In this document: piece after piece, positions 15,957 to 25,202 of the stretch | How positions within the stretch are numbered: the first letter of the stretch is position 1 | Layout of the letters: each line of letters opens with the position of its first letter | Origin: Mesorhizobium sp. M1E.F.Ca.ET.045.02.1.1 | Lineage (GTDB): Bacteria > Pseudomonadota > Alphaproteobacteria > Rhizobiales > Rhizobiaceae | Reading direction: 5' to 3' | Length of the DNA: 64,000 nucleotides | NCBI RefSeq assembly: GCF_003952485.1 | Contig: NZ_CP034447.1 | Coordinates: 3,796,501 to 3,860,500, forward strand | Position numbers and translations under genes: made by a program | Notes under the pieces: model-generated | Seen by the model: the letters and a program-made list of their open reading frames with translations, nothing else | Told to the model about the DNA's origin: nothing | Databases searched by the model: none

Positions 15957-16685
15957 TCAAAGGACGATCTCCACAGGACTGCCGATCGCGAGACCGAGCT
16001 CGCCGTCAGCGCGGCCTTGATTGACGGCAATCTCGGCAAGGCCGTTCGAGTTCTCGTACCAAAAGGCCGTGCCCGGCGGACGATCGCCGAAGGTCGTCGC
16101 GGCCTCCAGCACGCGATCTGCTGCGGCGAGCCTTGCACCCGCCGGCAGCCTGGCCGCCCTTAGGCCGGTCAGGGCATTGCCGAAATGGTCGATATAGACG
16201 ATCTCGGCGAGGTCCTCCGGCCAGTCTCTACGGCGATCTGCTTCATCCAGGCGCGGCCTGCCGGGCGGCGGCTCACGGCGTGCCAGCATGGCCGCGACGG
16301 GGGCAAACAGGTCACGCCCGTGGAAGCTGGCAGACAGGGCCTTTGGCTTCCAGTCGATATCCCAGCTGAACGTCTCAGCCGCGCGGCGCTGGATCAGCTC
16401 GAAGAGGCCGTTGCCGGGGCCGACATACAAGCGACCGTCGGCCTCGACGATGACCGACGGGCGCGTCCCTCCGACGCCTGGATCGACGACACAGAGAAAG
16501 ACGGTTCCCGCGGGAAACCACTCCGCGTAGGCCGCCAGCAGGTAGGCCGACGCCTTGGGATTGCCGACCGGCGCGTCGGAGAAGAGGTCGATCGCGGGGA
16601 TGCCCGGCGCCATTTGGTGCAACACAGCCTTCATCTGACCCGTGTAGGGGCCATGCAAGCCGAAATCCGTGAACAAGACAATCAT
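15957..16685 (-). CDS. SAM hydroxide adenosyltransferase (DUF62 family)
   Basis: Enzyme that splits S-adenosylmethionine to adenosine and methionine using hydroxide; related to fluorinase and chlorinase. Starts MIVLFTDFGLHGPYTGQMKA, with D7, F8 and G9 of the family active site, then VVDPGVGGTR, YVGPGNGL and VYIDHFGN. The C-terminal barrel contains ENSNGLAEIAVNQG. The ATG at 16685 overlaps the upstream stop as ATGA, so the longer frame (to 16874) is a shadow of the upstream gene. About 242 aa, normal size. Confidence 0.9.
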   Translation of the reverse strand: MIVLFTDFGLHGPYTGQMKAVLHQMAPGIPAIDLFSDAPVGNPKASAYLLAAYAEWFPAGTVFLCVVDPGVGGTRPSVIVEADGRLYVGPGNGLFELIQRRAAETFSWDIDWKPKALSASFHGRDLFAPVAAMLARREPPPGRPRLDEADRRRDWPEDLAEIVYIDHFGNALTGLRAARLPAGARLAAADRVLEAATTFGDRPPGTAFWYENSNGLAEIAVNQGRADGELGLAIGSPVEIVL

Positions 16686-17617
16686 GGGCGGGCGCCGATA
16701 GCGCTGCGACGGACATACAAATAGTCGGCCGGAAGGCGCATCCGCCGGCAGGCCTGAACGGCTGGGCTGGATTCCGTAACGAGGCGATCCGCCAAAGCCC
16801 CAGCCTGCCGGACTGCCCCAGATTCCCAAGTGTGCAATCCGTGGCCGGTGAGCCCCAACAGCGCCTGCACCCAACAGGGCACCAGATCAACGGCGGCCGC
16901 CACCAGCAGGAGCTGCGCCGGCCTCAGCGGCAGCGGCAGAATAGGCGCTGAACACATGATCGCGAGGAATTCGAACACTATGGCCGAGCGCTCCAGCCGT
17001 CCGGCGGTCGCATGGAACAGCGCTTCAAGCTCGGCTTCCGATCCCGGCGCGCCTGTGGCGCCGAAAAGGCGCGCAGCCGGTACGCCCTCGGCGTAATAGC
17101 GGTCGCGCTCCGATGCGGAGAACTGCTGCACATAGACGTGATAAGCCTGGACAAAGCCGTACGCCGCCGTGGCCTGAACCCAGTTCAGAAGGTTGGGATC
17201 ATTGGCGTGGTACGTCTCGCCTGACGATGTCACGCCTTCAATGCGGTCGTGTATTCGCCGAACGCGGGCGATCATGGCCTCGGCCATGGTGCGGGGGCCA
17301 TAGACCGTCACCATCGCAGCCAGCCCCGTGGTGTGCAGTCGTTGAATTGGATCAAGGCGGAAAGAGGTATGCTCCCATATGCCGGTGCGCACGCGCGGTT
17401 CAGCAAGCTCCAGGATCACCGCGGTGACGCCGCCGATGAACAGCGAGAGCGGGTTCTTGAATACGCGCCACGACACGGAGTCCGGCGATACCAGTCCGGC
17501 CTCGCCGATCGGTCGCGAGAAATCGATGTGAGGCAGGTCGCCAGGTTGCAGCACCGCCCGCGTCACCGCCTCCAAGAGGCTTTGCAACGGCCAAGGCAGG
17601 ACGATCGGCGTGGTCAT
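16682..17617 (-). CDS. MpaB-type oxygenase family protein (DUF2236)
   Basis: About 311 aa, predicted heme-dependent oxygenase-like protein of the MpaB / latex-clearing-protein family. The block GIWEHTSFRLDPIQRLHTTG is the family signature region, followed by MVTVYGPRTMAEAMIARVRR with the conserved HDRIEG. DPNLLNWVQATAAYGFVQAY is the second conserved helix. The ATG at 17617 (MTTPIVLPW) is preferred to 17662. It is coupled by ATGA to the SAM hydrolase gene, so the two are co-transcribed; a functional link is not evident. Substrates of most bacterial members are unknown. Confidence 0.85.
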   Translation of the reverse strand: MTTPIVLPWPLQSLLEAVTRAVLQPGDLPHIDFSRPIGEAGLVSPDSVSWRVFKNPLSLFIGGVTAVILELAEPRVRTGIWEHTSFRLDPIQRLHTTGLAAMVTVYGPRTMAEAMIARVRRIHDRIEGVTSSGETYHANDPNLLNWVQATAAYGFVQAYHVYVQQFSASERDRYYAEGVPAARLFGATGAPGSEAELEALFHATAGRLERSAIVFEFLAIMCSAPILPLPLRPAQLLLVAAAVDLVPCWVQALLGLTGHGLHTWESGAVRQAGALADRLVTESSPAVQACRRMRLPADYLYVRRSAIGARP

Positions 17618-17857
17618 GGCACGAGCGCCATTCACAAAAAACACGTGCACCCAAGCAGCCAAGTGGGCCGCTGGACGCGCTTGGCGACACTACGGCCACT
17701 TTCTGCGGTGCTCGATCGCGCACAGTAGCTCAATTGGATGACGGTGCCCACCGCGAGCGGACGCCGAGCAAGCAGCCGGGGCCACTACGACAAGTGCTGT
17801 CGCTCATGACCCGCAGGCTTTCCTCAAATTTGCCAGAGTTCGCACGAGCGAAGACCA

Positions 17858-18316
17858 TCATCGCTCATATATTCCGACGAGGAGCGCCTCGGCGAGGAGA
17901 TGCTTGCGCGCTTCTCGTTCGACTCCCTGACACGGTGGGTCGTTGCCGAGCGGCAGGTGATCTATCGACAGTGCCAGCAGCCGGAAGTGGTAGCGATGCG
18001 GGCCGTGGCGATGCGGTGGACAGGGACCACCGTAACCTGGTCGCCGGAAATCGTTGGTAGCCTGCCTGAAGCCTTGCTTGGCGGCGTGCTGGGCGGCGCC
18101 TTCGGCCAGCCCTACACAATCGGCCGCAATGTCATAGGCCGCCCAGTGATGCCAGATCCCCGCCGGAGCGTCCGGATCATCGCAGAGAAGGACAAAGCTG
18201 CCGGTTCCGGCCGGAGCGCCGGTCCAGCCGAGGGGAGGGGAACGATCCTCACCGTCGCAAGTGAAGCGCCGCGGGATCGTCGTACCGTTGGCAAAGCTGC
18301 CTGAACTGAGCTGCAT
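17858..18316 (-). CDS. YbhB/YbcL-type PEBP-like protein
   Basis: A 152-aa phosphatidylethanolamine-binding-protein-like (Raf kinase inhibitor-like) protein. Family motifs in order: TCDGEDRSPPLGW, LLCDDPDAPAGIWHHWAAYD and GYGGPCPPHRHGPHRYHF. The last contains the ligand-site GPCPP and HRYHF. Cytosolic, no signal peptide. It lies between the MpaB-type gene and the divergent nuoH. The ligand of the bacterial family is unknown. Confidence 0.92.
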   Translation of the reverse strand: MQLSSGSFANGTTIPRRFTCDGEDRSPPLGWTGAPAGTGSFVLLCDDPDAPAGIWHHWAAYDIAADCVGLAEGAAQHAAKQGFRQATNDFRRPGYGGPCPPHRHGPHRYHFRLLALSIDHLPLGNDPPCQGVEREARKHLLAEALLVGIYER

Positions 18317-18651
18317 GGGTCGCTCCTAACGCTGTTGCCGCGCCGCGCAATACTCAGTCCCAAAACGCCAGGTGCCAGGCAAAACTGGTAGGAAGCGCGG
18401 GCGCCGCCCCTTGAGGCTGCGTTGTGACACGAGCTTCACGGTTGATCTGACGCGAGGATAGGCGCTCTGTCGAAATTGTACGAGACAATATCGAATGGCA
18501 GTTCGGTTCGCCCTGCCGCCCTGTCCCACGCATCGTAGCCAGTGATGGCAAGGCTGTGATACCATTGCACAAGTTGCGCCGCGGTTGGCAATTGCCACGC
18601 CCGCGCAGCCTGACCACTGTGCAGTGCTAATCGGGTCGCGGGTCTGATCCC
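18317..18651. other. Divergent intergenic region before nuoH, with a possible gene relic
   Basis: About 335 bases between the PEBP start and nuoH. On the minus strand 18436-18610 is open and coding-like (AAQLVQWYHSLAITGYDAWD), a possible 3' fragment of a phasin-like gene, but not certain. It must also hold the nuoH promoter; no clear -35/-10 pair was recognised. Confidence 0.35.
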
Positions 18652-18672
18652 GTGAACGAGTGGCCTCGGACC

Positions 18673-19659
18673 ATGGAACTTGTCGTTGCTCTTGGGCTGA
18701 TCGTCTTCAAGGTCGCGTTTCTGATTGCGATCCTGCTGCTGCTGCCATTGCCGCTGACCTGGCTGGAACGCAAGATCGCGGGGCACATGCAGCAGAGGAT
18801 GGGGCCGATGCGTGTGGGATGGCATGGGCTGCTGCAGCCGGTGGCGGATGGGGTCAAGCTCTTGACCAAGGAGGACCACATCCCGGCCGAGGCCGACCGC
18901 TTCCTGTTCAAATTGGCGCCAATCCTGGCGCTCGCTCCGCCCTTCGTGGTGTTCGTCGCGGTCCCCTTCGGCGAATCCGTCTCGGTGCTCGGCACCAAGA
19001 TCACTCTCTACGTCTCCAACATGAATGTGGCGCTGCTTTTCGTCTTTGCGGTGATCGGGATCGAGGTCTATGGCGTTATCTTCGGCGGCTGGGCGGCGAA
19101 CAGCAAGTACGCTGTCCTGGGCAGTCTCAGGACCTGCGCGCAGATGATCAGCTACGAGATCCCGATGGGGTTCGCGGTCATCGGCGTGGTCATGCTGGCG
19201 CAATCCATGAGCCTGCTCGACATCGTGCGGGCGCAAGCCAATGTCTGGAACATCGTCTACCAACCGGTAGGGTTCTTTGTATTTTTCGTAGCCGGCCTGG
19301 CCGAAGCGCAGCGCATTCCCTTCGACCTGGCGGAAGCGGAAGGCGACCTGGGGGCCGGTTTCCATACCGAATACAGCGGCATCCGCTTCGCATTCTTCAT
19401 GGTCAGTGAATACGCCGTCATGCTCCTGACGTCGGTCCTGGCGGTGATCCTGTTCTTCGGCGGCTGGAACGGCGTGCTGGTCCCGTTGCCGCCGCTCCTC
19501 TGGTTCGTGCTCAAGGTCGCCTTCTTCGTCTATCTGTTTATCTGGTTCCGCTTCACTTTCCCGCGCTATCGCTACGACCAACTGATGGCGATCGGGTGGA
19601 AAGTCTTGCTTCCTTTGTCGATGGCGAACATAATCATAACCGGTGTTGCTTTCCTCTAG
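18673..19659 (+). CDS. nuoH: NADH-quinone oxidoreductase subunit H
   Basis: Membrane subunit of complex I that forms the quinone chamber with NuoB and NuoD. About 328 aa with eight hydrophobic helices. Signature LTWLERKIAGHMQQRMGPMR, then GVIFGGWAANSKYAVLG, PFDLAEAEGDLGAGFHTEYS and the C-terminal FPRYRYDQLM. The conserved acidic loops are present. ATG 18673 (MELVVALG) fits the family start; GTG 18652 is an alternative. It begins a plus-strand operon H-I-CBS, convergent with nuoG, so this complex I cluster is split into two transcription units. Confidence 0.96.
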   Translation: MELVVALGLIVFKVAFLIAILLLLPLPLTWLERKIAGHMQQRMGPMRVGWHGLLQPVADGVKLLTKEDHIPAEADRFLFKLAPILALAPPFVVFVAVPFGESVSVLGTKITLYVSNMNVALLFVFAVIGIEVYGVIFGGWAANSKYAVLGSLRTCAQMISYEIPMGFAVIGVVMLAQSMSLLDIVRAQANVWNIVYQPVGFFVFFVAGLAEAQRIPFDLAEAEGDLGAGFHTEYSGIRFAFFMVSEYAVMLLTSVLAVILFFGGWNGVLVPLPPLLWFVLKVAFFVYLFIWFRFTFPRYRYDQLMAIGWKVLLPLSMANIIITGVAFL

Positions 19660-19679
19660 GGGGCTGCAACGAGGCGACG

Positions 19680-20246
19680 ATGTCGCGCGCAGTGGACAGA
19701 GCTGGAAGATGGATCGGCTGGGCGTTCTTCGCCGATCTGGCGAACGCGCTGGCGCTCACTTTCGGCTACATGTTTTCCAGATCCGTGACCATGCAGTATC
19801 CGGACAAGGAAAAATGGTTGCCCTATTCGCGTTACCGCGGGCATCACTTCCTGAAGCGCGACGAAGCGGGCGAGATCAAATGCGTAGCCTGTGAGCTCTG
19901 CGCACGGATCTGTCCGTGCGACTGCATCGAAGTGATTCCCTACGAGGACGAGAAGGGCAACCGACACCCGGCGAAATTCGAGATCGACATGGCCCGGTGC
20001 CTGTTCTGCGGGTTGTGCGAGGACGCCTGCCCGGCGGACGCGATCGCGCTTGGCCAACAGTACGAATTCTCGAGTTTTTCCTCAGCTGGCCTGGTGATCG
20101 GGCGTGACGACCTGCTCGCCAAGCCGGGCAAGGCGACGACCGGCGGCGGCGTGGTCGCTGCACGTTTGAACACCGAACAGGACGTGCTGGTCGAGACGCG
20201 CGAGTCGCAGGGATACAATTGGTGGCGGAATATCCGTCGAACGTGA
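19680..20246 (+). CDS. nuoI: NADH-quinone oxidoreductase subunit I
   Basis: Peripheral-arm subunit carrying two 4Fe-4S clusters (N6a and N6b) that pass electrons towards NuoB. The cysteine motifs are CVACELCARICPCDC and CLFCGLCEDACPADA. The N-terminal helix WAFFADLANALALTFGYMF is the membrane-associated segment. The ATG at 19680 starts 20 bases after the nuoH stop; the longer frame back to 19596 overlaps nuoH and is rejected. About 188 aa, normal. Confidence 0.95.
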   Translation: MSRAVDRAGRWIGWAFFADLANALALTFGYMFSRSVTMQYPDKEKWLPYSRYRGHHFLKRDEAGEIKCVACELCARICPCDCIEVIPYEDEKGNRHPAKFEIDMARCLFCGLCEDACPADAIALGQQYEFSSFSSAGLVIGRDDLLAKPGKATTGGGVVAARLNTEQDVLVETRESQGYNWWRNIRRT

Positions 20247-20291
20247 AGGCGCGCCGGGTGGCAAGCCGGAGCGCGCAGACAGGAGGCTCAG

Positions 20292-20732
20292 ATGCTGGTC
20301 TGCCAAATCTTGAAGAGCAAGGCTCCCGAGGTCGTCTCGGTCGCTCCAAGCCAGACGATGGTGGAAGTGCTGCGGCTGTTTCGGGAGAACAACATCGGCT
20401 TCGTGGTCGTCAGCCGTTTCCCCGGGGATTGCCTAGGCACGCTGTCGGAGCGGGACTGCTGCAATGCAGTGGCCGAGCACGGAACCAACGCGCCCATGAT
20501 GCGGGTCGCCGAGATCATGAACCGCGGTGTGGCGAGCTGCTCGACACTGGATATGCTGCCCTCGGTGATGGCGATCATGACCAATCAGCGCACGCGCCAT
20601 GTGCTGGTCATGGATGGCGGCACAGTTGTCGGCGTGGTGAGCATCGGCGACGTGGTCAAGCACCGCCTCGAAGAATTGATGAGCAACGAGCAGGTGCTGC
20701 ACGATTACATTGCCGGGACCGGTTATCACTGA
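20292..20732 (+). CDS. Two-CBS-domain protein linked to complex I genes
   Basis: A 146-aa protein made of a tandem CBS pair: VVSVAPSQTMVEVLRLFREN through LSERD, and GVASCSTLDMLPSVMAIMTN through VVGVVSIGDVVKHRL. CBS pairs bind adenine nucleotides or NAD(H) and act as energy sensors. GGAGG precedes the ATG. It is last in the nuoH-nuoI unit, 45 bases after nuoI, which suggests a regulatory role for this isozyme of complex I, but that is inference; such stand-alone CBS proteins have many roles. Confidence 0.88.
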   Translation: MLVCQILKSKAPEVVSVAPSQTMVEVLRLFRENNIGFVVVSRFPGDCLGTLSERDCCNAVAEHGTNAPMMRVAEIMNRGVASCSTLDMLPSVMAIMTNQRTRHVLVMDGGTVVGVVSIGDVVKHRLEELMSNEQVLHDYIAGTGYH

Positions 20733-20781
20733 CCGCCGGGTCAAGGCGCAGGGGGCAGGACGCCGGGGAACCCGTGGTGCC

Positions 20782-23370
20782 TCAGCCCGGATTGCCAGGC
20801 CACGCCCCGACGCCGGCGAGAGTGGCGATCTCGAAAGCCGCGTGCGCCATTTCAACTTCCACCGGGCATGGGTATTCGCCCCGCCGCAGCAGGCTGTTGA
20901 GACGCATGGATCTGTAGTTCTCGGGAACGAACACGAGGCCGTTGGGAAAACGCTTGTTGACCTTGAGCTTCGCCGTCAGTTCGCCCTGGGCCGATCGCAC
21001 GACCACCTGATCGCCATCCGCAAGGCCAAGCTGGGCTGCATCCGGCGCGCTCATCTCGACATATGGGTCATCCGCGACCGTGCTCAGGATATCAGAGCGC
21101 TCGGAAAGATATCCGTTGTGGAACAAGCAGTTGCCGGTGATCAGCATGAGCCCGCCGGCGGCAATGGGGGCTGGCGGGGGGGCGAAGAACTCGCCTGCCG
21201 GCGGTGCAAGGGCCGCCTTCGTAAATGCTCCGTCGGGACCAAATCCGTCCTGCGTCAACCCCTGGTAGGCCGGAACCAGCCGGGCAATCTCGCCGAAGAC
21301 TTCGCCTTGGATCGATGGCCGCAACGCATGTCCGCGAAGCACCGCAACGAAGTCGAATATCGCCAGATTGTCCCGCGCCTCGAGGGCGGATTCGCGGAAT
21401 TTGCAGACCTTCTGGGTCCGGCCTTCGTTGTTAGTGAACGTGCCGGATTCCTCGCCATAGCTCGCTGCCGGCAGCACGACATCTGCGAGGCCCGCCGTAT
21501 CCGTGAGGAACGCGTCCTGCACGATCAGGAGATCGGCGGCACGAAGCGCCCGCTGCACAAATTTCCGGTCGGGACAGGACATCATTGGGTCGCTTCCGGC
21601 GATATAGAGCGCACCCACTCGCTTCCCGTTACAAAGCTCGAGCATGGCGTCGAAATCCGCGCCCGGTTCAGACGGGATTTCGGCGCCCCAAGCCCGTTCG
21701 AGCGTTGCGCGTGCCGCATCATCGGCGAGCGCGCGCAACCCCGGCAGCGCCGTCGGCAGTACGCCCATGTCCCAGGCGCCCAGTTGATTGGCACGGTCGA
21801 AGAGGAACTGCATCGCCAGGCCCTTACCGAGTGCGCGCAGGACCTGCAAAAGGTTGTTGAGCTGGTACAACGTCGCGCGCGCCCGGGGTGATCTCAAGAG
21901 GTCGGCGCTGACAAGCACAGTGGCGCTCCGGCCTTCCAGCAGCGCTGCGGCCAGGCGGTCCGGATCGTCACTGTCGGCGGCCGCTGCTGGCCGGCCGGTT
22001 TTCACGCCGATGTCCGCAAAAACGTCGCCCGGCAATGCCTGACCAGCCGCCCCCAGTCCGCTCACCACTGCGGCAAGGCCCTGAGCCTCACCGCCTGGCG
22101 GCACGCGAACGACCGCCCGCGCATCGGCGTCGAGGCGGGATGGCCGCGCCGAGAGCATGAGTAAGCCGGTCTGTCGACGCCGTGCACAGTCTCGCAGTAA
22201 ATATTCGGTGACAGGGTTTTCGTCCGTCACGTTGCCGCCGACTACAAGCACACAGTCGTTGCCGATTACCTCCTCCAGCGGCGCTCGCGTGTAGAAGGAG
22301 GCTACCAACGGGCCGAGCGCGTCAAAGGGCGTGGACCAGCGCGAGGAGCAGTCGATATTGTTGGTCCGGAATGCCGTCCGCATCAGCTTCTGGAATTGAT
22401 AAAGCACCTCGTTGGGCAGGCGCGGCGAGGCCAGCCCGCCCGCAACCTTGCCGGCGACGGCCGACAGCCGCCGGCGGAGGTAGTCGCCCGCTTCGTCCCA
22501 TGAAACCGGGACCAGGACCCCGCCACGACGGATCATCGGCCGCTTGATCCGATCCTGACTGCCGACGAAGTCGAGGCCGAATCGCCCGCGCACGCAGAGC
22601 GTTTCGCGGTTGACCCCGTGCTCCACCTTCGAGCGGACCCGCATGAACTCGCCCTTGCGTGTACCGACGGTCAGTTGGCAGCCGGTGCCGCAATGCGGGC
22701 AGACCGTGTCGGTCTCGACCAGATCCCAGGGCCGCGCCTTGTAGCGATAGGGGAAGCTCATCAGCGCGCCGACCGGGCAGACCTCGACGCAATTGCCGCA
22801 TTGGTCGCAACTCGCGAGACTGCCCTCGAAGCCAGTGACAGCGGTATCCATGCCTTTTTCAACGGTGCCCAGGGCGACCGCGCCGACGACTTCTTCGCAC
22901 ATCCGGACGCAGCGCTGGCACTGGATGCAGCGGTTGACGTTCATGATGATGACCGGGCTGAGACGGATGTCGTGGGAGTGGAACACACGCTTGGCATCGC
23001 GGAACCGGCTTGCGCGGGGACCGTATGCCATCACCATGTCTTGAAGCTCGCACTCGCCCCCCTTGTCGCAGATCGGGCAGTCGAGTGGGTGATTGGCAAG
23101 CAGCATGTCGAGCATGGAAGAGCGCGTCTCGTCGATCAGCTGCGTGTTCGTGTGCACCACCATGCCGTCGGTGATCGCGGTGGCGCAAGCAGGCTGCAGC
23201 CGCCGCTGCCCCTCAATCTCCACCAGGCACATGCGGCAGGAGGCTAGCGCCGGCAGCCGCTTCAGGTAGCAGAAGGTCGGGATGTCGATGCCCAGACGCT
23301 CGGCGGCCTGGAGCACCGTGGAGCCCGCCTCCACTTCCAGCGTTCGTTCATCGATTGTCACGCGAACCAT
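20782..23370 (-). CDS. nuoG: NADH-quinone oxidoreductase subunit G
   Basis: Large iron-sulfur subunit of the NADH module. N-terminal 2Fe-2S ferredoxin domain (TFCYLKRLPALASCRMCLVE), His-Cys 4Fe-4S motif (CPICDKGGECELQD), then CIQCQRCVRMC and CDQCGNCVEVC. The extra N7-type motif CPHCGTGCQLTVG with a later LCVRGRFG is present. This is followed by a full molybdopterin-oxidoreductase-like domain, so the protein has the long (about 862 aa) form like that of E. coli. ATG 23370 (MVRVTIDERTLEVEAG) fits better than the upstream frame start that overlaps nuoF. Convergent with the CBS gene. Confidence 0.96.
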   Translation of the reverse strand: MVRVTIDERTLEVEAGSTVLQAAERLGIDIPTFCYLKRLPALASCRMCLVEIEGQRRLQPACATAITDGMVVHTNTQLIDETRSSMLDMLLANHPLDCPICDKGGECELQDMVMAYGPRASRFRDAKRVFHSHDIRLSPVIIMNVNRCIQCQRCVRMCEEVVGAVALGTVEKGMDTAVTGFEGSLASCDQCGNCVEVCPVGALMSFPYRYKARPWDLVETDTVCPHCGTGCQLTVGTRKGEFMRVRSKVEHGVNRETLCVRGRFGLDFVGSQDRIKRPMIRRGGVLVPVSWDEAGDYLRRRLSAVAGKVAGGLASPRLPNEVLYQFQKLMRTAFRTNNIDCSSRWSTPFDALGPLVASFYTRAPLEEVIGNDCVLVVGGNVTDENPVTEYLLRDCARRRQTGLLMLSARPSRLDADARAVVRVPPGGEAQGLAAVVSGLGAAGQALPGDVFADIGVKTGRPAAAADSDDPDRLAAALLEGRSATVLVSADLLRSPRARATLYQLNNLLQVLRALGKGLAMQFLFDRANQLGAWDMGVLPTALPGLRALADDAARATLERAWGAEIPSEPGADFDAMLELCNGKRVGALYIAGSDPMMSCPDRKFVQRALRAADLLIVQDAFLTDTAGLADVVLPAASYGEESGTFTNNEGRTQKVCKFRESALEARDNLAIFDFVAVLRGHALRPSIQGEVFGEIARLVPAYQGLTQDGFGPDGAFTKAALAPPAGEFFAPPPAPIAAGGLMLITGNCLFHNGYLSERSDILSTVADDPYVEMSAPDAAQLGLADGDQVVVRSAQGELTAKLKVNKRFPNGLVFVPENYRSMRLNSLLRRGEYPCPVEVEMAHAAFEIATLAGVGAWPGNPG

Positions 23371-23402
23371 GGCTTCCTCGCGGTCCTCTCGTTGCGCCCT
23401 CT

Positions 23403-24668
23403 TCAGTGAAACGGGCACCTCCGCTCCTCAATGTGCGTGACGAATTCATCTTCGAAATGGGCCAGTGCTGCCCGCAGGCCCATTGCCGCGCCATCGCCCA
23501 AAGCGCAGAACGTGTTACCGAAAATGCCCTTGCAGAGCGCCCCCAACTGTTCCAGATCGCCCGGCTCGCCTTGGCCCGCCTCGAGCCGGCGCAGCACCTT
23601 GACGACCCAGTTCAACCCTTCGCGGCAGGGGGTGCACTTGCCGCAGGACTCGTGGTGGAAGAACTCGATGATCCGAGTGGCGACTTTGACGATGCAGGTC
23701 GAGTCGTCGATCACGATCACCCCGGCCGAGCCGAGCATCGAGCCGGCAGCGGCCAACGAGTCGAAGTCCATCCCGACGTCCAGCCCGCGCTCCGGGATCA
23801 GTGGCGCCGAGACCCCGCCTGGGATCACCGCCTTGAGCTGGCGCCCTGGCAGCGGCCCGCCGGCATGATCACAGACCAGTTCGCGCAGCGGTATCCCCAT
23901 CGGCAGCTCGTAAAGGCCAGGTTTGCGCACCTGTCCGCTGAGGCAATAGAGCTTTGGGCCGGGGCTCTTGTCCGGTCCGATACCGCGGAACCAGTCGGCC
24001 CCTCGCACCACGATATGCGGGACGCAGGCCAGCGTCTCGACGTTGTTGATAACGGTCGGGCTGGCGTAGAGTCCTTCGACCGCCGGAAACGGCGGTTTCA
24101 GGCGCGGCTGCGCCCGCTTGCCTTCGAGCGAGTCGAGCATCGCGGTCTCCTCGCCGCAGATATAGGCGCCGGCTCCGCAATGGATGTGCACGGCGAAGCT
24201 GAAATCCGAGCCCAGGATACGCGTTCCCAGATAACCCTTCGCATGAGCCTCGGCGATCGCCTGCTCCAGCCGCGCGATCGCCAGCGTGTATTCCCCGCGG
24301 ACATAGACATAGGCGGTTTCCGCTCCTATCGCGTAGGCGGAGATCGCCATGCCCTCGATCAGTTGGTGCGGGTCACGCTCCATGATGATCCGGTCCTTGA
24401 AGGTGCCCGGCTCGCCTTCGTCGGCGTTGCAGCACAGGTATTTCGGCTTGCCGGCACGCTTGGGCACGAAGCTCCATTTCATTCCTGTAGGAAATCCGGC
24501 TCCGCCGCGACCGCGCAGGTTGGATTTCTTGACAAGGTCGATGATCTCGTCGGGCGTGTGCTCCCGCAGGGCCTTGGCCAACGCCTTGTAGCCGCCGCCG
24601 GCCTCATAGGTCGACAGCAGATGGCCATCCGGCGCGTCCACGTTCTTGAGAAGGACCGGTTCGAACAT
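23403..24668 (-). CDS. nuoF: NADH-quinone oxidoreductase subunit F
   Basis: Binds NADH, FMN and cluster N3 in the complex I dehydrogenase module. NADH/FMN glycine motif GRGGAGFPTGMKWSF, CNADEGEPGTFKDR, GAYICGEETAMLDSLEG, and 4Fe-4S ligands in ESCGKCTPCREG with the later C in TFCALGDGAA. 421 aa, full length. It starts five bases after the nuoE stop and is co-transcribed with nuoE and nuoG. Confidence 0.97.
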   Translation of the reverse strand: MFEPVLLKNVDAPDGHLLSTYEAGGGYKALAKALREHTPDEIIDLVKKSNLRGRGGAGFPTGMKWSFVPKRAGKPKYLCCNADEGEPGTFKDRIIMERDPHQLIEGMAISAYAIGAETAYVYVRGEYTLAIARLEQAIAEAHAKGYLGTRILGSDFSFAVHIHCGAGAYICGEETAMLDSLEGKRAQPRLKPPFPAVEGLYASPTVINNVETLACVPHIVVRGADWFRGIGPDKSPGPKLYCLSGQVRKPGLYELPMGIPLRELVCDHAGGPLPGRQLKAVIPGGVSAPLIPERGLDVGMDFDSLAAAGSMLGSAGVIVIDDSTCIVKVATRIIEFFHHESCGKCTPCREGLNWVVKVLRRLEAGQGEPGDLEQLGALCKGIFGNTFCALGDGAAMGLRAALAHFEDEFVTHIEERRCPFH

Positions 24669-24672
24669 GGCG

Positions 24673-25185
24673 CTATTCTCCCGGCGGCCCTGCGGCGGCG
24701 AGATCGGCGCTTGTCGCTCGCCGCACCGTTGCGCGCAGCCTGTCCAGGAGCGCGTCGATCCGCGCGATGTCGAGGTTGCCGTGATAGTCGTCGCCGACCT
24801 GCATCACCGGGGCCATCTCGCAAGCACCGAGGCATTCGACGGTCGAAAGCGTGAACAGCCCATCCGGGGTCGTGCCGCCTTTCTTGATCCCGAGCACCTC
24901 CTCCAGGTGCCTCAGCAGGTCTTCGGATCGGCGCAGCATGCAGGAAACGTTGTCGCAGAGCTGCAGGTGGAAAATGCCGACCGGCTCGGTGTGGAAGAGG
25001 GTGTAGAAGGTCGCCAGTTCGTAGACCCAGATACGCTCGACGCCGAGGATGTCGGCGACCTCTTCCAGCACCGGGCCGGGCAGATGGCCATGTTCCCTCT
25101 GCGCAATCAGAAGCGCGGGCATGATCGCCGAGCGCTGGTCGGGATATCGCGCCGCCGCCTCTTCGATTTTTTCGCGCATGGTCAT
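24673..25185 (-). CDS. nuoE: NADH-quinone oxidoreductase subunit E
   Basis: Thioredoxin-fold 2Fe-2S subunit (cluster N1a). Cluster ligands are in LCDNVSCMLRRSEDL and VECLGACEMAPVMQVGDDYH. The helical N-terminal domain includes ALLIAQREHGHLP and VYELATFYTLFHTEPVG. ATG at 25185 (MTMREKIEEAA) gives 170 aa, the usual size; the much longer open frame upstream is a shadow of nuoD. It lies 17 bases after nuoD. Confidence 0.96.
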   Translation of the reverse strand: MTMREKIEEAAARYPDQRSAIMPALLIAQREHGHLPGPVLEEVADILGVERIWVYELATFYTLFHTEPVGIFHLQLCDNVSCMLRRSEDLLRHLEEVLGIKKGGTTPDGLFTLSTVECLGACEMAPVMQVGDDYHGNLDIARIDALLDRLRATVRRATSADLAAAGPPGE

Positions 25186-25202
25186 CGCGTCCAGATCCTC
25201 TG

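Noticed and set aside
18436..19581. Long minus-strand open frame (381 aa) across nuoH
   Set aside because: Extremely Asp/Glu/Arg/His-rich shadow of nuoH; NuoH motifs are clear on the plus strand. Only the part beyond nuoH (18436-18610) has independent coding character and is mentioned as a possible relic.
20710..24854. Long plus-strand open frames (393 and 499 aa) over nuoG, nuoF and nuoE
   Set aside because: High-GC antisense shadows with abnormal Arg/Ala/Gly/His composition; the minus-strand genes are unambiguous.
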